The notes: generated by a model not told the origin, from the letters alone. 64,000 nt of DNA from Clostridiales bacterium (GCA_022511445.1 JAFLVE010000011.1:1-64000), one strand, 5' to 3'; positions 51,652 to 61,005 are shown, counted from the stretch's first letter. Numbers and translations: made by a program.

Positions 51652-54120
51652 ATGGCCAAAAAGAAAAAACCCGTTATGACTTTAGCCGACTACTTAAGCG
51701 AGGAGGGTAACCTCGAAAAGGAATTGAAAGCGCAAGAAAGCCTCGAAGAGGACGAGGATTTCGATCCGAGCATGTTTGCGGGCGTCGTTTCGCTCGAGGA
51801 TTTGCTCGAGGGCGACAGCGAGGTAAGGTATCTTACGCTCGATAATCTCGGAAGCTTATTCGTCGAGCTTAAGGTGAAATCGAAAGACGGCAGGACTTCC
51901 GTGCGCCGACCCAAGGTGTACTTTTCGGCGTACAGGGACGATTACGACAAATACTTCGACCTTATTACGGACGCCGTTGCCGACGAGCTTAACTGCGATA
52001 TTTATTACCTCGAAAAAAACGCCGAGGTGGGGGGCGGGGAGGCTATTTCACAGCGCATTTCGGAGATGAGTCTTTTCGTATTTCCCGTCACACAAAAACT
52101 GCTCTCGTACGACGGGCGCGTTCTCGACGTGGAGCTTAAGGCGGCTATGGAGTACGGCGTTCCCATTATGCCTGTATACATAGACGGCGATATAAACGAG
52201 TTTAACGAAAAGGTGGGGCACTACGAGGTGATTAAATACTCCGCGCCCGATTTTAAGGACAAGCTGAATAAGTTTATAAACAACACTCTGTTCGGCGGCG
52301 AGGACATAAAAAAGATAGAGGGCGAGTTCACCTCCGGCATATTCTTAAGCTACCGTAAAAAAGACGTCGATCACGCCCGCAGGCTTATAAATGTTTTGCG
52401 CCGCGACAGCGAGCTTGACGACGTTGTCATCTGGTACGACAACTATCTTACCGTCGGCGAGGACTATAACGAGGAGATTGCTTCCGCGCTTTCGTCGTGC
52501 GATTTGTTTGCGCTTCTCGTAACGCCCAATCTCGTCGGCGAGGAAAACTACGTGTCCAAGATAGAATACCCCTCCGCCTCCCGCGAAGGCAAAAAGGTGT
52601 TTGCGGTGGAGGCGGTGCCGTCCGACCGTAAGCTTTTGGAAAAGAACTACGCAGGCGATTACCCCGTGTTTTCGCTTGGCGACAAAGCGCTTACGGAATA
52701 TGTAAAGTCCAATCTTAAAAGTGAGCTCGCTTCCGCTCCGCACACGCCCGAGCACAAATACTTTGTCGGCTTGGCGTACTATTTCGGCGTAAAGGTGGAG
52801 GTGAATAGGTCGCTTGGCGGTAGACTGCTACTGGAGAGTGCGGACGAGGGGCATATCCCCGCGCTTATAAGAGTGCTGTCCGTGCGCCGCTACAATCCCG
52901 ATCTTATCGACGACGACAAGCTTATAGAGCTTTGCGAGCGCGCGCTCGCTGCACTCGAAAAGGGCGGGAAGATTAAAGACTCCGACAGCTACGAGGCGAT
53001 TGCCGACAGCCTTGTAAGCGAGTACATAACGAGCTACCAAACGGAAAAAGCGGAGGCGCTTATCGTTAAGATCCTCGGTCTGGTGGAAAAAGCGCCGAGT
53101 CGCCGCGTTACCTATTACGAAAAGTATGCGCGGCTGTACTTCAGGCTTGCCTCCGCGCTCGAAATACGCGGCAGGTACAAGGACGCCGAGCTTTACGCCG
53201 ATTTTGCGCTCGAATACGCGGAAAAGATTTTGGAGTCGGACGTTGCCGATGCGCCCGACGCGCTTTACTACCGCATTCTCGGCGCGGTCGCCTCCGCTAA
53301 GACCAAGTGCGGCAAAACCGACGGCGCGGCGGAGATTTTGGAAAAGGCGAAAAAACGGTTTAACCGCGGCGGCGTAAAAACGAGCGATGACGAAAAGCTC
53401 GCTTACGCGCAGTTTGCGGTTAGCTATGCAACCGCGCTGTACCAAACCGGCAATCCCAACGAGGCGCTCGACCTTGCGTTCGAGACCGAAAAAATGCTCT
53501 CCGCGCTTACCAAAACCGACCTTGTTACCGACACGCTCGCGTCGGTGTACGAAATATTGGGCACGGTGTACTTTACATACGCCAACGGCGATCATAACCT
53601 TCTTAACGCCGCGCTCCACTACCTGGAAAAGGCTGTCGACACCGTCGAGCTGATTAAGGATATGAGTCCGGACGGCAAGGCGCTTCGCAGGGCTAAGTAC
53701 GGGCTTAACTACGGCGCGGCGCTCTCGCAGTGCAATATAGGCGAGGAGGCGGTAAGCGTTTTATGTGACGTTATAGACGCGTGCAAAGACGCCTACTTTG
53801 ACGGCGGGCAAAAATACCTGCTTATAAAAGAGGCGGTCGGCGCTCTCGCTATCGAGCTTGTATCGCAAAAGAAGTACGCCGAAGCGATAGAATACTACGA
53901 CGAGTTTTTCGCGCTCGTCCGAAGGGATGAGATTTCGTCGCCCTCGCAATACTACGACTGTGCGAACTTTTCCTACCGCGCCGCGTACATCTACGTTAAC
54001 ATGATAAAAGACAGGGCGGGCGCGGAAACGTATATCGACAAGGCGTTGGAGTTTATCGGACTTTGCGACATAACCGACGACAACGTCGTATCGCTGTATC
54101 ACTCCGTTAAGGCGCTGTAA
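51652..54120 (+). CDS. Protein with two TIR-like domains and C-terminal TPR/Sel1 repeats
   Basis: This is an 822-residue soluble protein. A Lys/Glu-rich N-terminal section precedes a TIR-like domain at about 88-215 (KVYFSAYRDDYDKYF, with a Glu in DVELKAAMEYG at 161). A second, clearer TIR domain lies at about 228-340, beginning GIFLSYRKKDVDHARRL with WYDN and the putative catalytic Glu305 in YVSKIEYPSAS. From about 365 to the end are helical TPR/Sel1 repeats (for example LYADFALEYAEKIL). TIR domains in bacteria can cleave NAD+, and TPR parts usually sense partners, so an abortive-infection or signalling role is possible. A role outside defence is also common for such proteins. A good AAAGGAGAG ribosome site precedes the ATG. 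Confidence 0.85.
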   Translation: MAKKKKPVMTLADYLSEEGNLEKELKAQESLEEDEDFDPSMFAGVVSLEDLLEGDSEVRYLTLDNLGSLFVELKVKSKDGRTSVRRPKVYFSAYRDDYDKYFDLITDAVADELNCDIYYLEKNAEVGGGEAISQRISEMSLFVFPVTQKLLSYDGRVLDVELKAAMEYGVPIMPVYIDGDINEFNEKVGHYEVIKYSAPDFKDKLNKFINNTLFGGEDIKKIEGEFTSGIFLSYRKKDVDHARRLINVLRRDSELDDVVIWYDNYLTVGEDYNEEIASALSSCDLFALLVTPNLVGEENYVSKIEYPSASREGKKVFAVEAVPSDRKLLEKNYAGDYPVFSLGDKALTEYVKSNLKSELASAPHTPEHKYFVGLAYYFGVKVEVNRSLGGRLLLESADEGHIPALIRVLSVRRYNPDLIDDDKLIELCERALAALEKGGKIKDSDSYEAIADSLVSEYITSYQTEKAEALIVKILGLVEKAPSRRVTYYEKYARLYFRLASALEIRGRYKDAELYADFALEYAEKILESDVADAPDALYYRILGAVASAKTKCGKTDGAAEILEKAKKRFNRGGVKTSDDEKLAYAQFAVSYATALYQTGNPNEALDLAFETEKMLSALTKTDLVTDTLASVYEILGTVYFTYANGDHNLLNAALHYLEKAVDTVELIKDMSPDGKALRRAKYGLNYGAALSQCNIGEEAVSVLCDVIDACKDAYFDGGQKYLLIKEAVGALAIELVSQKKYAEAIEYYDEFFALVRRDEISSPSQYYDCANFSYRAAYIYVNMIKDRAGAETYIDKALEFIGLCDITDDNVVSLYHSVKAL

Positions 54121-54153
54121 AGTATCCGCCGCCTAATTTATTTCCCATAAAAC

Positions 54154-54188
54154 AAACACTCCCTCGGTTTTACCGAAGGAGTGTTTTT
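54154..54188. terminator. Bidirectional terminator
   Basis: AAACACTCC (54154-54162) and GGAGTGTTT (54178-54186), with inner TCGGT/ACCGA and one mismatch, form a strong stem between converging genes. Confidence 0.88.
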
Positions 54189-54199
54189 ATTGCGGAGTT

Positions 54200-54658
54200 T
54201 TATATGTGTAGCATAAGCCGCAGGGCGGCGGAGGTGTGCTCTAAATCTTGATAAGTTCCGAAGTAGTGGAATAGCAGCGCGGCTTCCGTTATTATCGCGA
54301 CCGTAAAGATGAGGACAACAAGGGCGGTGGAGACTATGCCGATAATAAGTCCGGCTTTGGCGAAGTTGTATTTTATTCCGCCGTTCTCCTTTGCGTACTT
54401 AAGTCCTATTGCAGAACACACGATACCCGGCACGGGCGAAACGAACGATAGGATAAACCCGATAAGCGCAATAATGTTTTTGTCGGTGTCGTCGCGGTGA
54501 TCGGGAGCCTTTTTCACTTCCTCTACGGACGGAGCCTTGTGCGTATCCAAGTTTCGCTCCGTCGGTGCATTCTCGCTTTTTTTGGTTAATTTGTATCCGC
54601 AGCTATGGCAAAAGCTTACGTCTTCGCCGAGCTTGGAGCCGCAATTGGGGCAAAACAT
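54200..54658 (-). CDS. Zinc-ribbon/DUF4190 membrane protein (first)
   Basis: This 152-residue protein starts with a zinc ribbon, CPNCGSKLGEDVSFCHSCG (residues 3-21), followed by a Glu/Lys-rich linker. A DUF4190-like part has two membrane helices (around 65-90 and 100-125), with the family SFVSPVPGIVCSAIGLKYA segment. A GAAGGA ribosome site is present. It is a paralog of the next gene, and the two probably form one operon. Function is unknown; such proteins are common in Firmicutes. Confidence 0.85.
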   Translation of the reverse strand: MFCPNCGSKLGEDVSFCHSCGYKLTKKSENAPTERNLDTHKAPSVEEVKKAPDHRDDTDKNIIALIGFILSFVSPVPGIVCSAIGLKYAKENGGIKYNFAKAGLIIGIVSTALVVLIFTVAIITEAALLFHYFGTYQDLEHTSAALRLMLHI

Positions 54659-54697
54659 GTTCCTTCTCCGAATAAAGATTGTGTTATTACGTCGTGA

Positions 54698-55231
54698 TTA
54701 AAAATCGTAAAGCTGATACAGCATTTCAAAGATAAAATTGTAGTAGCCGGTAACAATCATGATGAAGTTTATAAACATCTGCACTGCGCTTATAACTATG
54801 CCGGCGATTGCCATACCCTTACGGTTGCCCGTAGGACCTGCTTTTTTAAGTCCCATAATCGAGCAAATAAGTCCGGCGATGGGAACGAAAAAGGAAAGTA
54901 TAAATCCGACAAGCGCAAGCGTATTGTTATCCTTTGCGGGCGCGCCTGCGTTATTCTGCGGCGGAGGGTTGTTTACATTGTGTTGCGGCGGCGCGTTGTT
55001 GTATTGGCGCATGCTGTCCGGCGTTTCGTACGCCGCGCCGAAGGGCGAGTTGTCCACAGGCTGTTTGGGCTGATTTTCGTACGCCGCGCCGAAAGGAGTG
55101 TTGTCCTCCTTGGGAGTCGATTGGGTCTCGTTCGGTGCGGTGGGCGAATCCTCGTGGGGCAGCACCGCGCCGCACGTGGGGCAGAATTTAGCGTCGTTTT
55201 CGACTACGCTTCCGCAATTGGGGCAAAACAT
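54698..55231 (-). CDS. Zinc-ribbon/DUF4190 membrane protein (second)
   Basis: This 177-residue paralog of the downstream gene has the zinc ribbon CPNCGSVVENDAKFCPTCG at its start. The linker is Pro/Asn/Gln-rich with repeated PFGAAYE. The DUF4190 region (FFVPIAGLICSIMGLKKA) carries two membrane helices. It has the promoter of the pair and a GGAGG ribosome site. Confidence 0.85.
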   Translation of the reverse strand: MFCPNCGSVVENDAKFCPTCGAVLPHEDSPTAPNETQSTPKEDNTPFGAAYENQPKQPVDNSPFGAAYETPDSMRQYNNAPPQHNVNNPPPQNNAGAPAKDNNTLALVGFILSFFVPIAGLICSIMGLKKAGPTGNRKGMAIAGIVISAVQMFINFIMIVTGYYNFIFEMLYQLYDF

Positions 55232-55263
55232 TTACATATCCTCCGTAGTATATTCTAAATTAA

Positions 55264-55292
55264 TTATAATACGGTAAATTTGATTTATCAAG
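55264..55292 (-). promoter_or_regulatory. Promoter of the zinc-ribbon pair
   Basis: On the minus strand TTGATA (55292-55287) and TATAAT (55269-55264) are 17 bp apart. Confidence 0.7.
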
Positions 55293-55328
55293 GGTTTTTT
55301 TTATTATTAACAGTTTTTTAATCATTTT

Positions 55329-56576
55329 TTAATTTTTTGTCATAAATTTTTCCGCGGCTTTCGTTACGTCGCCCGCGCCCATAAAAATAACCGCCTCGGC
55401 TCCGGCGTTTATTGCGATATTAGCCGCTTCGTCGAGAGAGCTCGCGAGATCGGCGCATTTTCCAAGCATAAAAAGCTCGTCTGTTATTATCTCCGAGCTT
55501 ATGCCTTCTATTTGTTTTTCCCTCGCCGCGTATATCGGCGCGAGTATAACCGTCTCCGCGGAGTACAGCGCCGCCGCCGTCTCCTTAAAAAGCGCGGCGG
55601 TGCGCGAATAGGTGTGCGGCTGGAACACGACTGCGACCGATTTATATATCTCGTGCGCCGCCGTTATCGTCGCGGTTATCTCGTCGGGATGGTGCGCGTA
55701 GTCGGAGTATACCGCCTTGCCGTGCGCCTTTCCCAAGTATTCGAACCGCCTCGCTATGCCCCCGAAGTTTTTGATTGCGGCTATGGCGGAATCCATCGGA
55801 ACGTCGAGTAAATGCGAAACGGACAGCGCGGCGAGCGCGTTATATACGTTGTGCTTTCCGTGTACCGAGAGCTCGGCGCGGGCGAGCTTTTTCCCGCCCG
55901 CCGTAAAGTCGAACGAGTAAAGCCCGTTTTTACTCGATAGCTTTTCCGCACGGTAAAAGTTGTTTTTTTCGAGTCCGAAGCTTATACCGCCCGTTTTGGA
56001 TAAATACGGGTCGTCGCCGTTTACGAGCGGGGTTTCCGAGTTTTTGATGAATTTAAGATATGCGCTTTTTAATTCCGCCTCGGTTTTGTAAAAATCGGGG
56101 TGGTCGTACGCCACGTTAAGCACTACTCCTATGTCGGGCGATAAAAAATGAAAGCTTTTGTTATATTCGCACGCTTCTGTGACAAAAATATCTCTGCCGC
56201 CTATTTTCGACGCGCCCAAAGCCCCCACGTGAACGGTGGGGGAAAGAAACTCGAGCGCCGCTCCCGTCATAGCGGTCGAGGTGCTTTTTCCGTGACAGCC
56301 GGATACGGCGACGCACTTATCGTACAGCCTCGATAGATCCCCGAGGAATTCGGCGCGCTCCACCGTTTTTATGCCCAGCTTTTTCGCTTCTTTCAGCTCG
56401 CAGTTGTCCTGTTTGACGGCGTTGGTGTATACGACGAGGTCTGATCCCGTTACGTTTTTGGGGTCGTGACCGAGTAGATCGCGGTCGGAGCCCGACACCG
56501 TGTGTCCGAAAGAGGCGGCAAGCTCCATAAGCGCGCTCATGGAAGCGCCGTTGCACCCTATAAAATGAATTTTCAT
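55329..56576 (-). CDS. murC: UDP-N-acetylmuramate-L-alanine ligase MurC (variant)
   Basis: This 415-residue Mur ligase adds L-Ala to UDP-MurNAc in peptidoglycan synthesis. The nucleotide-binding start HFIGCNGASMSALMEL replaces the usual GIGGxGM. The ATP loop GCHGKSTST (93-101) has Cys where Thr is normal. The rest (EACEYNKSFHFLSPDI, GKHNVYNALAAL, YSDYAHHPDEI) is typical of MurC. It is about 40 residues shorter than most. The start has no clear ribosome site. The changed loops suggest a diverged copy or a second MurC-like enzyme; no other murC is in the window. Confidence 0.85.
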   Translation of the reverse strand: MKIHFIGCNGASMSALMELAASFGHTVSGSDRDLLGHDPKNVTGSDLVVYTNAVKQDNCELKEAKKLGIKTVERAEFLGDLSRLYDKCVAVSGCHGKSTSTAMTGAALEFLSPTVHVGALGASKIGGRDIFVTEACEYNKSFHFLSPDIGVVLNVAYDHPDFYKTEAELKSAYLKFIKNSETPLVNGDDPYLSKTGGISFGLEKNNFYRAEKLSSKNGLYSFDFTAGGKKLARAELSVHGKHNVYNALAALSVSHLLDVPMDSAIAAIKNFGGIARRFEYLGKAHGKAVYSDYAHHPDEITATITAAHEIYKSVAVVFQPHTYSRTAALFKETAAALYSAETVILAPIYAAREKQIEGISSEIITDELFMLGKCADLASSLDEAANIAINAGAEAVIFMGAGDVTKAAEKFMTKN

Positions 56577-56683
56577 ATTAGTGGAATATGCGCTTTTGTC
56601 CGCCGCCGTTACCCATAAAATTCGGAACAGTTAATTAAATTTTACAATTGTATAAAGGTCGGTGAAAAATATGTCGAAAACTA

Positions 56684-56712
56684 TTGCTTTTTGGAATTTG
56701 TTGTGCTACAAT
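56684..56712 (+). promoter_or_regulatory. Promoter of spoVG
   Basis: TTGCTT (56684-56689) and TACAAT (56707-56712) are 17 bp apart. Confidence 0.65.
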
Positions 56713-56747
56713 ATGGTAGTGCCTGCAATTCCAACTGGAGGAAAATT

Positions 56748-57029
56748 GTGGAAATTACCGAGGTAAGGCTTCGTTTGGTAAAAGACCCCGGCAAGTTAAA
56801 GGCTGCGGCATCTATTACCATTGACGGATGCTTTGTCGTTCACGACCTTCGCGTGGTCGAGAATGAGGGGGCGTTGTTTATCGCAATGCCCAACAAGCGC
56901 ATAAACACGGGAGAGTTCCGTGACATAGCGCATCCAATCAATAACGAAACGCGCGACTATATCGCCAAGCTCGTTATCGAGAAATATAAAGAGGAAGCCG
57001 CAAAGGCGGCGCAAGATTCGCAAGACTGA
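56748..57029 (+). CDS. spoVG: Septation/RNA-binding regulator SpoVG
   Basis: This 93-residue protein starts at a GTG after GGAGGAAA, giving MEITEVRLRLV, the canonical SpoVG start. The strand-rich body (FVVHDLRVVENEGALFIAMP, then a Lys/Arg stretch) and the helical tail fit the family. It binds nucleic acid and affects septum formation and later sporulation. The earlier in-frame ATG at 56691 overlaps the promoter and is unlikely. Confidence 0.92.
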   Translation: MEITEVRLRLVKDPGKLKAAASITIDGCFVVHDLRVVENEGALFIAMPNKRINTGEFRDIAHPINNETRDYIAKLVIEKYKEEAAKAAQDSQD

Positions 57030-57313
57030 TTTCACACCTCCGTTAGTACCCAAGCACGACTTTTTACGAGTCTTTTTGTTAGTTTGTGTCGTGTCGCATG
57101 ATAGCGCTACCCTTTGTTAAATTTCCTTTGTGAGACGCTTCGGGAAAAAACCCCCGTCGACGTCTATTTTGTGTTATCGATTAATGCGTATTCCGTTTAA
57201 CTGCGGAGCGTCGGTTTTTTTATGCGGCGGCGCTATTGTTTTTTTTGCGCTATTACTCCTCTGTAAAACGGCGGGGCATAAAGAGTATTTGTCGCTAAAA
57301 ACAGCGCAAAAAC
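57030..57313. other. Spacer between spoVG and secG
   Basis: This stretch holds a weak GACT/AGTC hairpin with a T-run just after spoVG, and a 10-bp inverted repeat (TTTTTGCGCT near 57243 and AGCGCAAAAA near 57303) with a 50-base loop. An ATG-less-context reading frame at 57130-57363 has no ribosome site and overlaps the secG promoter, so I do not call it a gene. Confidence 0.4.
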
Positions 57314-57315
57314 GC

Positions 57316-57344
57316 TTGCTTTTGTTTTATTGTAGTGATATAAT
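57316..57344 (+). promoter_or_regulatory. Promoter of secG
   Basis: TTGCTT (57316-57321) and TATAAT (57339-57344) are 17 bp apart. A small GCGGA/TCCGC hairpin (57364-57377) lies in the leader. Confidence 0.68.
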
Positions 57345-57413
57345 AACAATGCTTTGTTTTTAAGCGGATTTTTCCGCGTTGCAAAAAGTACGGATTTTAG
57401 GAGAAATACGGTT

Positions 57414-57713
57414 ATGCAATTTCTTTCGGCAACAGTAGCGGGCTGGGTCGCAGACTCGTTCCCGATTATAAGACTTGTGATGCTTATACTCATGATTCTT
57501 ATCGGGCTTGCGCTCGTTTTACTTATAATGTTTCAGCCTTCTTCGTCTTCGGGCATGGGCGCGCTCACCGGTCAGCGCGACACATTCTACTCAAAGGACA
57601 AATCAAAGTCGCTTGAGTCGGTCATGAAAAAGATTACGGTCATTCTCGGCGTTATCGAGGGTGTGCTCGCAATCATCTTCTTCGTGACTCTGATTATCTA
57701 CCGCGGAGCATAA
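57414..57713 (+). CDS. secG: Preprotein translocase subunit SecG
   Basis: This 99-residue membrane protein has two helices (about 18-40 and 75-96), with FQPSSSSGMGALTG between, the recognisable SecG loop. The ATG at 57414 follows TAGGAG by ten bases; an earlier in-frame start lies between promoter and leader and is less likely. SecG helps SecYE export proteins. It is followed by rnr, its common neighbour in Firmicutes. Confidence 0.93.
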   Translation: MQFLSATVAGWVADSFPIIRLVMLILMILIGLALVLLIMFQPSSSSGMGALTGQRDTFYSKDKSKSLESVMKKITVILGVIEGVLAIIFFVTLIIYRGA

Positions 57714-57719
57714 AGGAAG

Positions 57720-57742
57720 GGACCGGATAACGGTCCTTTTTT
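57720..57742 (+). terminator. Terminator between secG and rnr
   Basis: GGACCG (57720-57725) pairs with CGGTCC (57731-57736), followed by six T. Some read-through to rnr is likely because no other promoter is obvious. Confidence 0.82.
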
Positions 57743-57799
57743 ATTGGAGAATATACGGTCGGTACGGTAAATTTCGGCAATAATACCATAGGTGAAAAA

Positions 57800-59821
57800 T
57801 TGAAAAAGAACAGTAAGAAAAAGTCTAACGATAGGAAAAAAACCAAAGGAAGAATAAAATCGGAGGTAAAGCACGCCGCCCGCAGGTCTGCCGTAAAAAA
57901 ATCACGTGCGGTAAAACCGACGGGATATGACGGAACTGTCCCGACGGTTGTCGGCGTTATCGATTGCAAGGGCGACCGCTTCGGGTTTATTCCGCACGGT
58001 GACGGCGACGTGTACGTGCACGGACACAATCTTTTCGGCGCGCGCCACGGCGACACCGTTCGCGTGCTTATTACCGATACTCGCCCACTTCGCGAGGGCG
58101 GAGTGCGCGAGGAAGGGCAGGTGATAGAAATTTTGGAGCGCAATCCCATGAATATCGTCGCGACGGTGGTTTATGAGGATAACGCTTTTTTCGCCGTGCC
58201 CGACGACAGACATTTCGGCGACAAGCTCGACGTCGTATCTCTCGGCGGCGCTGCCGAGCACGACAAGGTTATAATCGAAATCGTGCCGAGTAGATTCGGC
58301 GATACCGCAAAGGTGGTCGCCGTGCTCGGACGTTTCGACGAGATCGGCATGGACGTAAAAAGCGTCATTGCGTCGCACAATCTGCGCACCGAATTTCCCC
58401 AGGACGTTTTACTCGAGTGCGAGGCGTTCCCCGATACGATAGACGAGAGCGAGGCGGAAAAGCCGTACCGAGCGGATTTTCGCGGTAGCATTATTTTTAC
58501 AATCGACGGCGCGGACAGCAAGGACTTTGACGACGCCGTGTCGATAGAGCGCACGCCGACGGGCGGATATAAGCTCGGCGTGTACATTGCGGACGTAGCG
58601 GAGTACGTTAAAAAGGGCGCGCCCCTTGACAGGGAGGCGTACCTTCGCGGTACCAGTGTGTACCTTGCCGACCGCGTTATTCCCATGCTGCCCGAAAAGC
58701 TGAGTAACGGGCTTTGCTCGCTTAACGAGGGCGAGGACAGGCTCACGCTTGCGGTGCTTATGGATTTTGACGGAAGCGGAAACATGCTCGATTACGAGAT
58801 AACGGAGGGGGTGATACGCTCCTCGGCGCGCCTTACCTATACGGGCGTTCAGGCAATGCTTGACGGCGACGAGGCGTTAAGAGCGCGCTACGCCGCCGTC
58901 GTCCCGTCGCTCGAGGCAATGAAGGAGCTTGCGCTAAAGCGCATAAAGCTTAGGAAAGAGCGCGGCTCGATAGACTTTACTCTTACCGAAACGCAGATTA
59001 AATTCGATTCGGTGGGGCACGTCGTCGATATAGAAAAGCGCCCCTCGCTTTTAAGCATGAAGATTATCGAGGAGTTTATGATTGCCGCCAACTGTGCCGT
59101 TGCGGAAAAGTTCAGCAAACTCAAAATCCCGTTCGTATACAGGGTGCACGAGCGGCCGTCCGGCGAAAAGCTTCAAAACCTTAACGCGTTTTTGGAGGCT
59201 GTCGGCGTGCGCGCGCGCATTTCCCTTACGCCTAACCCGAAGCAGGTGGCTTCGCTCCTTAGCGGTATAGACGAGGACATATCGGCGGCGGTAAACAAAA
59301 TCGCGCTCCGCTCCATGGCAAAGGCGACCTACGAGCCGAGAAACGAGGGGCACTTCGGGCTTAACGAGGAATACTACTGTCACTTTACTTCGCCCATACG
59401 CCGCTATCCCGACCTTATGATTCACAGGATTATAAAAACGTGTTTAAGAGAGGGAGTAAAGGCGACGAAAAAATTCCGCGACGATACCGTTTCCGCCGCA
59501 AAGCAAAGCTCCAAAACCGAGCGCGTCGCGCAGGACTGCGAGCGCAAGGTAGACGACTGTAAAAAGGCTGAGTACATGTCGCACCATATCGGAGAAAAAT
59601 ACACCGGCGTAATAAGCTCGGTGACCGACTTCGGCTATTTTGTGGAGCTGCCTAATTCGGCGGAGGGGCTTGTCCGCATGGGACATCTTCCGCCCGCAGC
59701 CTCGTTTGACAAGCGGCGTATGTGCATAGTGTGCGGAAGAAAGCAATATCGTCTCGGCGACAAGGCGGACGTTATCGTCGAAAAGGTCGAGGGCGACAGA
59801 ATCGATTTCCGCCCGGTGTAG
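57800..59821 (+). CDS. rnr: Ribonuclease R
   Basis: This 673-residue 3'-5' exoribonuclease degrades structured RNA. A Lys-rich N-terminus is followed by cold-shock-like domains. The RNB catalytic region begins DGADSKDFDDAVSIE (Asp cluster) and a C-terminal S1 domain includes YTGVISSVTDFGYFVEL. The final Cys-containing tail replaces the usual Lys-rich end. TTG is the start, with AGGTGAAA upstream. Length is slightly short of the 700-800 typical. Confidence 0.95.
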   Translation: MKKNSKKKSNDRKKTKGRIKSEVKHAARRSAVKKSRAVKPTGYDGTVPTVVGVIDCKGDRFGFIPHGDGDVYVHGHNLFGARHGDTVRVLITDTRPLREGGVREEGQVIEILERNPMNIVATVVYEDNAFFAVPDDRHFGDKLDVVSLGGAAEHDKVIIEIVPSRFGDTAKVVAVLGRFDEIGMDVKSVIASHNLRTEFPQDVLLECEAFPDTIDESEAEKPYRADFRGSIIFTIDGADSKDFDDAVSIERTPTGGYKLGVYIADVAEYVKKGAPLDREAYLRGTSVYLADRVIPMLPEKLSNGLCSLNEGEDRLTLAVLMDFDGSGNMLDYEITEGVIRSSARLTYTGVQAMLDGDEALRARYAAVVPSLEAMKELALKRIKLRKERGSIDFTLTETQIKFDSVGHVVDIEKRPSLLSMKIIEEFMIAANCAVAEKFSKLKIPFVYRVHERPSGEKLQNLNAFLEAVGVRARISLTPNPKQVASLLSGIDEDISAAVNKIALRSMAKATYEPRNEGHFGLNEEYYCHFTSPIRRYPDLMIHRIIKTCLREGVKATKKFRDDTVSAAKQSSKTERVAQDCERKVDDCKKAEYMSHHIGEKYTGVISSVTDFGYFVELPNSAEGLVRMGHLPPAASFDKRRMCIVCGRKQYRLGDKADVIVEKVEGDRIDFRPV

Positions 59822-59854
59822 TTCGTATAGGATATATATAGCATATAACTTCGG

Positions 59855-59883
59855 TTGACAAGGAAGCGTTATTGTAGTAAAAT
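59855..59883 (+). promoter_or_regulatory. Promoter of ychF
   Basis: TTGACA (59855-59860) and TAAAAT (59878-59883) are 17 bp apart, 30 bp before the ATG. Confidence 0.72.
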
Positions 59884-59913
59884 ATCGGCTGAAGTCAGAG
59901 CGATGGAGTGGAT

Positions 59914-61005
59914 ATGAAAATAGGCGTTGTTGGACTCCCCAACGTGGGGAAAAGTACGCTGTTTAACGCGATAACGGAAGCGGGCGCGGAATGCGCCAAC
60001 TATCCGTTTTGCACAATCGAGCCCAACGTGGGCGTCGTTGCCGTTCCCGACGAGCGGCTATCCGTGCTCGAAAAGATGTATTCTTCCAAGCGCGTAGTGC
60101 CCGCCACAATCGAGTTTGTCGATATTGCGGGGCTTGTAAAGGGCGCAAGCCACGGCGAGGGGCTCGGCAATAAGTTCCTGTCGCACATACGCGAGGTGGA
60201 CGCAATACTTATGGTCGTACGTTGCTTCGACGACGAGAATATAATAAACGTGTCCGATACGGTCGACCCCGTTCGCGACGCGGAGACGATAAACACCGAG
60301 CTGTGCCTTGCCGACCTCGAGAGTATAGAAAAGCGGCGCGCGCGGTTTGAAAAGATAGTAAAAAGCGGCGATCCCAAAGCCGCCGCCGCGCTTAAAACTT
60401 TGCAGGATATGACGGAGTGCGTAAACTCGGGAAAGTCGTTGCGCTCTCTTCACCTCGACTATGAAACGCTGTCCGCGGTCGACGGACAGTTTTTGCTGTC
60501 CACAAAACCGATTATCTACGTCGCCAACATTTCGGAAAGCGATATCGGCGCGGCGGAAAATAAATACGTTAAAGCGCTTAAGGACTTTGCCGCGGCGGAC
60601 GGTGCGGCTTGCATCGATATCTGCGCCAAGGCCGAGCAGGAAATTTCCGCTCTTCCCAAAGAGGAGCGTGCGGAATACCTCGAGGCGTTGGGACTTACTA
60701 AGTCCGGGCTCGAGCGCATTATAACCTCCGGCTACGACCTACTCGGGCTGATGAGTTTTCTCACCGCGGGCGAAAAGGAAGTTCGCGCCTGGACGATAGA
60801 AAAGGGCACCACCGCGCCAAAGGCGGCTGGCAAGATTCACACCGACTTCGAGCGCGGCTTTATCCGCGCCGAAATAGTGTCGTACGACGACCTTGTTACT
60901 TGCGGAAGCATTGCCGCGGTCAAGGCGGCGGGCAAACTCCGCAGCGAGGGTAAGGACTACGTTATGCGCGACGGCGACGTCGTCGAATTTAAATTTAACG
61001 TGTAG
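59914..61005 (+). CDS. ychF: Redox-regulated ATPase YchF (Obg family)
   Basis: This 363-residue P-loop ATPase has GLPNVGKSTLFNAIT at residues 8-22, the switch region FVDIAGLVKGAS and a C-terminal TGS domain ending in GDVVEFKFNV. It associates with ribosomes and affects stress responses. The ATG at 59914 gives MKIGVVGLPNVGK; GTG at 59908 is also in frame but gives a non-standard start. GGAG lies eight bases before the ATG. Confidence 0.95.
   Translation: MKIGVVGLPNVGKSTLFNAITEAGAECANYPFCTIEPNVGVVAVPDERLSVLEKMYSSKRVVPATIEFVDIAGLVKGASHGEGLGNKFLSHIREVDAILMVVRCFDDENIINVSDTVDPVRDAETINTELCLADLESIEKRRARFEKIVKSGDPKAAAALKTLQDMTECVNSGKSLRSLHLDYETLSAVDGQFLLSTKPIIYVANISESDIGAAENKYVKALKDFAAADGAACIDICAKAEQEISALPKEERAEYLEALGLTKSGLERIITSGYDLLGLMSFLTAGEKEVRAWTIEKGTTAPKAAGKIHTDFERGFIRAEIVSYDDLVTCGSIAAVKAAGKLRSEGKDYVMRDGDVVEFKFNV

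Noticed and set aside
57130-57363. A 77-codon Cys/Leu-rich plus-strand frame between spoVG and secG
   Set aside because: No ribosome site; it runs through the secG promoter and does not look like a protein of this genome.
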